A DNA stretch of 20,644 bases, taken from Flavobacteriales bacterium UBA3431 (GTDB taxonomy: Bacteria > Bacteroidota > Bacteroidia > Flavobacteriales > Schleiferiaceae). The notes below the pieces were generated by a model, which was not told the origin of the DNA, ran no database searches, and saw nothing but the letters and a program-made list of their open reading frames with translations. Shown in pieces: positions 16,104-20,644 of this stretch; position 1 is the stretch's first letter, and each line of letters starts with the position of its first letter. Made by a program: the position numbers and the translations under genes. The stretch spans positions 13,565-34,208 of the forward strand of contig DFSS01000048.1 of assembly GCA_002381225.1 (NCBI GenBank). The letters are read 5' to 3'.

Positions 16104-16111
16104 CAAAATTA
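16104..16111 (-). promoter_or_regulatory. -7 promoter box for plsC-gatC
   Basis: On the minus strand the sequence is TAATTTTG, an exact TAnnTTTG box. A full -33 TTTG (complement of 16135-16138) lies 23 bases upstream. The plsC ATG begins only seven bases after the box, so transcription probably starts at or next to the start codon. Confidence 0.6.
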
Positions 16112-16142
16112 AACCTTTACCTTGGGAGGACATCCAAAGAAT

Positions 16143-16397
16143 ATGAAAAGGATTTTCACCCTCTTTTTGGCCGCCGCCTTCGTCGTGCTGGCCCCCACTC
16201 AAGCCTCTGCGGCGGAGCTCGTGCCCGAACCGCGCATTCCGCTCTCCACTGCGAACTGGACCCACTTAGAGGCCACCTCGTTGCAACCTGCCGAGGCCCA
16301 AATGCGCCGTTTGCCACGTTGGCTGCGTCGCATGCTGCGAGGCCAAGGTGGACGGGGAAATCGCGGAGGTCGCCGCGGCGGGCGCGGGCGCGGATAG
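16143..16397 (+). CDS. Small secreted protein with Arg/Gly-rich C-terminal tail
   Basis: I do not recognise a family for this 84-residue protein. It opens with a clear signal peptide (MKRIFTLFLAAAFVVLAPTQASA, probable cleavage after Ala23). A short mixed segment follows. From about residue 55 comes an arginine-rich amphipathic stretch (RRLPRWLRRMLRG) and then a nearly pure Arg/Gly tail (GRGNRGGRRGGRGRG). The tail is strongly basic and probably disordered; nucleic acid, polyanion or membrane-surface binding are possibilities, not conclusions. The start was set at the ATG at 16143; a TTG at 16122 would add seven residues before the signal. It stands alone between divergent plsC and a hairpin terminator that begins 24 bases after its stop. 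The terminator and signal peptide support a real gene, although no good -7 box was found. Confidence 0.65.
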   Translation: MKRIFTLFLAAAFVVLAPTQASAAELVPEPRIPLSTANWTHLEATSLQPAEAQMRRLPRWLRRMLRGQGGRGNRGGRRGGRGRG

Positions 16398-16421
16398 TCC
16401 GGGCCATTTAAAAGACATAAA

Positions 16422-16447
16422 AAAACCGGCCTCTTGGGGCCGGTTTT
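16422..16447. terminator. Bidirectional hairpin terminator between the RG-protein gene and accC
   Basis: A ten-pair stem, AAAACCGGCC / GGCCGGTTTT, with a six-base loop is flanked by an A-run on the left (16419-16425) and a T-rich run on the right (16444-16454). It can end the plus-strand small gene and the minus-strand accB-accC transcript, which meet here tail to tail. Confidence 0.9.
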
Positions 16448-16470
16448 CTTTTTTCAGGGAGATCCCTGAC

Positions 16471-17805
16471 TTACTTCATTTCGAAATCCTCCATGAACTT
16501 GGTGGTGTAGTTCCCCGCAACATAGTCGGGGTGATCCATCAATTGACGGTGGAAAGGAATCGTGGTTTTAATGCCTTCGATAATGAATTCATCCAAGGCG
16601 CGTTTCATCCGCTCGATGGCTTGCTGGCGATTGCGGCCCGTCACAATGAGCTTGGCAATCATGCTATCATAGTTTGAGGGAATCGTGTAGCCCGCGTAGA
16701 CGTGGGTATCGATGCGAACACCATGGCCTCCTGGAGCGTGGAATGCGGTAATCTTACCGGGGCTCGGACGGAAGTTTGCGTAGGGATCCTCCGCGTTGAT
16801 GCGGCACTCGATGGCGTGCTGCTTGGGCTCGTGGTTTCGGCCAGAAATCAAGGTACCTGTGGCAATCTTGATCTGCTCGCGAATCAAATCGTAGTCCGTT
16901 ACTTCTTCGGTAATGGGGTGCTCCACCTGAATTCGGGTGTTCATCTCCATGAAGTAGAAGTTGCGGTGCTTGTCTACGAGGAATTCGACCGTGCCGGCCC
17001 CTTCGTAGGCGATGTACTCAGCCGCTTTGATGGCGGCCTCACCCATGGCTTTCCGGAGTTCGGGGGTCATGAAGGGAGAGGGAGTCTCTTCCGTGAGTTT
17101 CTGGTGACGGCGCTGAACGGAACAGTCGCGCTCACTGAGGTGGCAGGCTTTGCCGCTCTGGTCGCCAATGACCTGAATCTCAATGTGGCGAGGCTCTTCG
17201 ATGAGCTTCTCCATGTACATGCCATCGTTGCCAAAGGCTGCCGCGGCTTCTTGGCGGGCAGATTCCCAGGCTTTCTCCAGCTCGTCTTCTTTCCAAATAG
17301 CGCGCATGCCCTTTCCGCCACCTCCGGCCGTAGCCTTCATCATGACAGGGTAGCCGATTTCTTTGGCCGTTTTTTTGGCATGAGCCAAATCCTCCAGCAA
17401 GCCGTCCGAACCAGGTACGCAAGGAACGCCTGCCGCCTTCATGGTTTCCTTGGCCGTGGCCTTGTCGCCCATTTTGTTGATTTGGTCGGGGGTGGCACCG
17501 ATGAACTTGATTCCGTGCTCCCCACAAATGCGCGAAAACTTCGCGTTCTCGGACAAGAATCCAAATCCAGGGTGGATGCCGTCGGCATTGGTGATTTCCG
17601 CCGCAGAGATGATGGCGGGAATATTGAGGTAGCTGTCCTTTGACGGCGCGGGTCCGATGCACACCGCCTCGTCGGCAAACCGAACGTGCAGGCTTTCGCG
17701 ATCCGCTTCCGAATAAACTGCCACGGTTTTGATGCCCATTTCTCGACAGGTGCGAATAATGCGCATGGCAATCTCGCCGCGGTTGGCAATCAAAATCTTT
17801 TTCAT
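16471..17805 (-). CDS. accC: Acetyl-CoA carboxylase, biotin carboxylase subunit
   Basis: AccC uses ATP and bicarbonate to carboxylate the biotin on AccB, the first half-reaction of malonyl-CoA synthesis. The 444 residues are the usual size. Features: N-terminal ILIANRGEIAMRIIRTC; HPGFGFLSENAKF; the ATP-grasp glycine loop MMKATAGGGGKGMR near residue 160; ERDCSVQRRHQKL; the metal and catalytic segment MEMNTRIQVEHPITE; and the C-terminal DSMIAKLIVTG. The gene follows accB by 16 bases and ends at a shared bidirectional terminator. The carboxyltransferase genes accA and accD are not in the window. Confidence 0.97.
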   Translation of the reverse strand: MKKILIANRGEIAMRIIRTCREMGIKTVAVYSEADRESLHVRFADEAVCIGPAPSKDSYLNIPAIISAAEITNADGIHPGFGFLSENAKFSRICGEHGIKFIGATPDQINKMGDKATAKETMKAAGVPCVPGSDGLLEDLAHAKKTAKEIGYPVMMKATAGGGGKGMRAIWKEDELEKAWESARQEAAAAFGNDGMYMEKLIEEPRHIEIQVIGDQSGKACHLSERDCSVQRRHQKLTEETPSPFMTPELRKAMGEAAIKAAEYIAYEGAGTVEFLVDKHRNFYFMEMNTRIQVEHPITEEVTDYDLIREQIKIATGTLISGRNHEPKQHAIECRINAEDPYANFRPSPGKITAFHAPGGHGVRIDTHVYAGYTIPSNYDSMIAKLIVTGRNRQQAIERMKRALDEFIIEGIKTTIPFHRQLMDHPDYVAGNYTTKFMEDFEMK

Positions 17806-17821
17806 GAGGAGGGAGGTTGGT

Positions 17822-18283
17822 TTAGGCGGGCTCTACCAAGAAGAGCGTCTGGCCATATTCCACGGGAGTCATGTCGTTGGCAACGATTTTCACAATCTTA
17901 CCCGTCACTTCACTTTCAATCTCATTGAAGAGTTTCATCGCCTCAATGATGCAAACGGTTTCGCCTGCTTTCACGGTGTCCCCAACGCTCTTAAACGCAG
18001 GCTTATCGGGGCTAGGCTTCAGGTAGAAGGTTCCGATCATGGGGGACTTGATGGCGACACAGTCGGCAAATTCGTCTTCGATGACGGGCGCAGCGGCAGC
18101 GGTGGCAGCGGGTGCTGCAGGCGTGGAGGCAGCCATGACAGCGGGCGCAGCGGTCACATAGGAAACTCCTTCAGCACCACTGGTTTTTACCGTGACTTTG
18201 AAGTTGTCGGTTTCCAATGACACCTCTGAGGCGCCCGATTTGGTCACAAACTTGATGAAGTTTTGAAGTTCCTTGAAATCCAT
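17822..18283 (-). CDS. accB: Biotin carboxyl carrier protein of acetyl-CoA carboxylase
   Basis: This 153-residue BCCP carries the biotin that shuttles carboxylate between AccC and the carboxyltransferase. The N-terminal domain (about 1-40) is followed by an Ala/Pro-rich flexible linker (about 43-70). The C-terminal biotinyl domain has the classic EAMKLFNEIES, with biotin on Lys117, and the protruding-thumb segment before it (SPMIGTFYLKPSPDKPAF). The start ATG at 18283 gives the expected MDFKELQNFIKFV. It is separated from rpmF by a terminator, so accB-accC probably has its own start of transcription, although no clean -7 box could be picked. Confidence 0.96.
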   Translation of the reverse strand: MDFKELQNFIKFVTKSGASEVSLETDNFKVTVKTSGAEGVSYVTAAPAVMAASTPAAPAATAAAAPVIEDEFADCVAIKSPMIGTFYLKPSPDKPAFKSVGDTVKAGETVCIIEAMKLFNEIESEVTGKIVKIVANDMTPVEYGQTLFLVEPA

Positions 18284-18328
18284 TAGTCCAATAATTAGGG
18301 TAACAAAAGTGCGTCAAAAAAAACAAAA

Positions 18329-18351
18329 ACCCGGGGCAAAACGCCACGGGT
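18329..18351 (-). terminator. Terminator after rpmF
   Basis: On the minus strand a nine-base stem (ACCCGTGGC pairing with GCCCCGGGT, one mismatch) with a five-base loop is followed by a long T-run (complement of 18315-18328). It lies 24 bases after the rpmF stop and would separate the yceD-rpmF transcript from accB-accC, at least in part. Confidence 0.75.
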
Positions 18352-18375
18352 TTTTAGAAAATCGTGTAGAAAGGC

Positions 18376-18573
18376 TTACGCTTCGGCTACTTCGGTCTTG
18401 TCGATCACGACTTTGCCTTTGTAGTACATTTTGCCTTCGTGCCAGTAAGCGCGGTGCATCAAGTGTGCTTCACCCGTCGTAGGGCAAACCGCCAACTGAG
18501 GTAATACGGCCTTGTCGTGCGTGCGGCGCTTGTCGCGGCGGGTGCTGGATTGTCTACGCTTAGGATGTGCCAT
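18376..18573 (-). CDS. rpmF: Ribosomal protein bL32
   Basis: This 65-residue basic protein is bL32 of the large ribosomal subunit. The N-terminus MAHPKRRQSSTRRDKRRTH is diagnostic. The central segment CPTTGEAHLMHRAYW has a single cysteine, so the four-cysteine zinc-ribbon version is not present. It lies 23 bases after yceD, the arrangement found in many bacteria, and is followed by a hairpin terminator. Confidence 0.97.
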   Translation of the reverse strand: MAHPKRRQSSTRRDKRRTHDKAVLPQLAVCPTTGEAHLMHRAYWHEGKMYYKGKVVIDKTEVAEA

Positions 18574-18596
18574 AATGCAGGTTTTTTCAGTTCAAT

Positions 18597-19061
18597 TCAA
18601 ATTTCGTCTTCACCCATTCCATCGTCGTCTTCCATTCCTTCCTCGAGTTCCGCGCGAAGCTCAGGCTTCACTTTTTGGTAGGGGATGGACAGAGCGACTA
18701 CCTCGAATAAAGGCTGGGCCAAGTCCACTTCGTATTCGCCATGGGGCAAAACCAAAATATCTGGGTCACTGTCATCGAAGGCATCGCCAAACTTGACAAC
18801 AAGACGAAAGGCATTGTGCACCTCGAGTTCAAAGGGATCTCCGCTAAAGTCGCAGACCGCATCCATGATTCCCGAGAACGAAAAATCCAACTCCATTAAG
18901 TTGTTGGCTTTTCGCAACACCACGTGGACCGTGGCGGGGCGCATTCCTTCCAGATCGGAAAGGGGATAAGAAGAAAAGAACGTTTCGTCTAAATGGTACT
19001 CAAACGGGTGCTCGCCCAATGCAAGGCCTGAAAATCCTAAAACGGTTTCACGTTTCTTCAT
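18597..19061 (-). CDS. yceD: DUF177/YceD family protein (23S rRNA accumulation protein)
   Basis: This 154-residue DUF177/YceD family protein is recognised by its place directly before rpmF and by family-like segments (the beta-rich LEMRPA-like region, VLRKANNLMELDFSFSG, CDFSGDPFELEV). The usual CxRC zinc-like motif is reduced to one clear cysteine (VCDFSG). The C-terminus ends in a run of acidic residues (EEGMEDDDGMGEDEI). YceD is linked in other bacteria and plants to 23S rRNA processing or accumulation, and its gene is almost always with rpmF. The start at ATG 19061 (MKKRETVLGF) fits the promoter box at 19085-19092; a TTG at 19118 lies upstream of that box and was rejected. Confidence 0.85.
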   Translation of the reverse strand: MKKRETVLGFSGLALGEHPFEYHLDETFFSSYPLSDLEGMRPATVHVVLRKANNLMELDFSFSGIMDAVCDFSGDPFELEVHNAFRLVVKFGDAFDDSDPDILVLPHGEYEVDLAQPLFEVVALSIPYQKVKPELRAELEEGMEDDDGMGEDEI

Positions 19062-19084
19062 GGCCGAACGCTCGTTAGAGCCGG

Positions 19085-19092
19085 CAAATGTA
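19085..19092 (-). promoter_or_regulatory. -7 promoter box for yceD-rpmF
   Basis: The minus strand reads TACATTTG, an exact TAnnTTTG box and identical to the one before the Nudix regulator. A GTTG lies about 20 bases upstream as a partial -33 element. The yceD ATG begins 23 bases after the box, so the leader is short. Confidence 0.55.
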
Positions 19093-19139
19093 CACCGAAT
19101 TGCACAATCCGCCAACACCTTGGGCGCGAAGGAAGTGCC

Positions 19140-20189
19140 TTAAGAATCACGCCGACTTTTCTGCTCAAACTTGGGAAGCACATGGGCGGTCAGTTCGGCA
19201 TGCTGTTGATGCATCCGAACGCGGTCGATCGCTTGGAATACGGAGGCAGTAAAGCTTTGCGCATCCGCCTGATCTTTTCCGGCAATGTCCAATCCCACCC
19301 CGTGATCTGGGGAAGTGCGGACAAAAGGCAAGCCGCAGGTGTTGTTGACCCCACTTTCAAAATGCAAAATTTTGAAGGCGACAAGCCCTTGGTCATGGTA
19401 CATAGATAGGACGCCGTCTACTTGGCGGTGCCCCGCTTTGCCAAAGAATCCATCCGAGGGAAAGGGACCCGTGACCAGGGACCCGCGCTCTTTCATCGAT
19501 TCAATCCAAGGGGTCAGGACATCGATCTCTTCACGGCCCATCGCTCCGCCATCGCCGGCATGAGGGTTGATGCTCAGGACGGCGATACGGGGACGCTGCA
19601 CCCCGAAATCCAAGGTGAGGGCCGCTTCAAAGGCGTCCAGCTTTTGGGTCAATAGCTCCCGGGTGAGAGCAGGGGCCACCGCGTTCAGTGCTATGTGCTC
19701 CGTCGCGAGGGCCACGCGCATGCCTTCGGCGGCCATAACCATTAGGGGCTTGGCATGGAAGCGCTGACCGAGGTAGCCCGTATGGCCTGTAAAGGGAGCC
19801 TCGGAGGAGGGGGGAATATTGGCCTTGCTCAGCGGTGCGGTGACCAACGCATCAACCTGGCCGGCTTCCACGGCATCACACGCTGCAGCGAGGCTGTCCA
19901 ATGCGGCTTGGCCAGATTCATCCGTCAGTTGTCCAAAATCAACCTGAACCTCCCGGTTCCATGGGTCAATGAGTCCAATTCGGCCTGAAGGAAGGGGGTC
20001 GCCGGGGGCCACTTGGGTATACGGAATATCCCCCACTTGCAAGGATTTGCGGTGGTAGGCCATGACTTGGGGTGAGCAAAAGAGGTAGAACTGCGCCATG
20101 CTGCGCACTTCGGCATGGGCCAAGGTCTTGAGCACGACTTCGAGCCCAATCCCGTTGGGGTCTCCACATGAAATGGCAATCCGCATCAT
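19140..20189 (-). CDS. pdxA: 4-hydroxythreonine-4-phosphate dehydrogenase
   Basis: PdxA oxidises 4-phosphohydroxy-L-threonine in the DXP-dependent route to pyridoxal phosphate. The 349 residues fit the family. The N-terminal ISCGDPNGIGLEV is diagnostic. The three metal-binding histidines are visible as TGHTGYL (His136), NPHAGDGG (His210) and YHDQGL (His265). The late motif reads RTSPDHGVGLDIAGKDQAD, slightly off the more common SPDHGTAxDIAGKG form. The start at ATG 20189 overlaps the pepA stop by four bases (ATGA); a second ATG follows immediately at 20186. The gene product probably needs PdxJ, which is not in the window. Confidence 0.95.
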   Translation of the reverse strand: MMRIAISCGDPNGIGLEVVLKTLAHAEVRSMAQFYLFCSPQVMAYHRKSLQVGDIPYTQVAPGDPLPSGRIGLIDPWNREVQVDFGQLTDESGQAALDSLAAACDAVEAGQVDALVTAPLSKANIPPSSEAPFTGHTGYLGQRFHAKPLMVMAAEGMRVALATEHIALNAVAPALTRELLTQKLDAFEAALTLDFGVQRPRIAVLSINPHAGDGGAMGREEIDVLTPWIESMKERGSLVTGPFPSDGFFGKAGHRQVDGVLSMYHDQGLVAFKILHFESGVNNTCGLPFVRTSPDHGVGLDIAGKDQADAQSFTASVFQAIDRVRMHQQHAELTAHVLPKFEQKSRRDS

Positions 20190-20644
20190 GAAGCTACGTG
20201 GGTTAAAAAGTCGGTCAAGAGGCGCACGCCAACACCTGTTCCGCCCTTGCCGTAATAGCCCCAGGGGCTGTCCAAGAAGGCCGGACCAGCAATGTCCAAA
20301 TGCACATAGGGGTAGTCTGTGAAGTGCTCCAAGAATTTGCCTGCCGTAATGGCGCCTGCTTCGGCACCGCCGATGTTTTTGAGGTCGGCGATTTCGCTCT
20401 TCAGCAAGTCGTTGTATTCGTCCCAGAAGGGGAATTCGACGAGGCGTTCATGCGTGTTGGTTGCACTGGTTTGCAGTTGCTCCCACACCTCGCGGCTCGC
20501 ATTGCCCATGGCCACCGTAGCATTGGGGCCAATGGCGCGTGCTGCCGCCCCGGTCAAGGTGGCGAGGTCAATGACCAACTGCGGCTTGTATTTCTTGGCG
20601 TAATGCAGGGCATCCGCGAGAATCAGGCGGCCCTCGGCGTCTGT
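20186..20644 (-). CDS. pepA: Leucyl aminopeptidase (M17), C-terminal part, cut by the window edge
   Basis: Only the last 152 residues of the gene lie in the window; the 5' part is beyond position 20644. The frame is open to the edge and begins TDAEGRLILADAL, the core of the M17 signature NTDAEGRL, whose Asp and Glu bind the two active-site metals. DLATLTGAAARAIG and the C-terminal GAITAGKFLEHF, HLDIAGPAF and GTGVGVRLL follow, all standard for the hexameric leucine aminopeptidases. An internal TTG at 20578 is not the start. The stop overlaps the pdxA start by four bases. Confidence 0.93.
   Translation of the reverse strand, partial: TDAEGRLILADALHYAKKYKPQLVIDLATLTGAAARAIGPNATVAMGNASREVWEQLQTSATNTHERLVEFPFWDEYNDLLKSEIADLKNIGGAEAGAITAGKFLEHFTDYPYVHLDIAGPAFLDSPWGYYGKGGTGVGVRLLTDFLTHVAS

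Noticed and set aside
16320..16396. Short GC-rich repeats as a repeat array or CRISPR
   Set aside because: The repetition is simply the Arg/Gly codons of the small protein tail; there are no spaced direct repeats.
15344..16411. Long plus-strand open frame (355 codons) antisense to plsC
   Set aside because: The translation is low-complexity and matches no family, while plsC on the other strand has all four acyltransferase blocks. High GC makes long antisense frames common here; those over pfkA, GH65, GH13, the SPFH gene and accC were rejected for the same reason.

Overview
The window looks like a chromosomal segment of a Bacteroidota bacterium, probably from a Flavobacteriales-like lineage with unusually high GC. 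Three signs support this. The proteins (SLC45-type maltose transporter, GH65 phosphorylase, NrtR/AraR-type Nudix regulator, short NfeD, yceD-rpmF next to accB-accC) have a Bacteroidota flavour. Recognisable Shine-Dalgarno sequences are absent before the starts. Several genes are preceded by the Bacteroidota -7 box TAnnTTTG. The lineage is an inference; no rRNA or tRNA is present. Nothing looks phage- or IS-derived, and no intergenic gap exceeds about 120 bases.

Region 1 (19-9720, minus strand) is one long co-directional gene train: pfkA, gapA, a BadF-type sugar kinase, pgmB, a GH65 maltose phosphorylase and two lipoprotein GH13 enzymes. Gaps run from a 4-base overlap to 71 bases. Read together, outer enzymes cut starch or maltodextrins and the phosphorylase splits maltose into glucose and beta-glucose-1-phosphate. 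pgmB turns the latter into glucose-6-phosphate, the BadF kinase probably phosphorylates the free glucose, and PfkA and GapA carry the carbon down glycolysis. Region 2 (9807-11812, plus strand) diverges from it: a Nudix-fold regulator with a broken Nudix box, then a maltose-type MFS importer. The 86-base divergent intergenic region holds a perfect 15-base palindrome, a second imperfect copy 33 bases away, and a TAnnTTTG box on each strand. This self-contained, probably Nudix-regulated maltodextrin-plus-glycolysis locus is the most interesting thing here.

Region 3 (11820-16096) lies mostly on the minus strand: a bidirectional terminator, a cold-shock protein, an NfeD protein, a Tet-like MFS exporter, an SPFH/band-7 protein, gatC and plsC. 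The MFS gene sits between nfeD and the SPFH gene, which are usually direct neighbours. Region 4 (16143-16447) is a small plus-strand gene for a secreted protein with an Arg/Gly-rich tail, followed by another bidirectional terminator.

Region 5 (16471-20644, minus strand) is housekeeping: pepA (cut by the window edge), pdxA, yceD, rpmF, a terminator, accB and accC. These link peptide turnover, vitamin B6 synthesis, ribosome assembly and the first step of fatty-acid synthesis.
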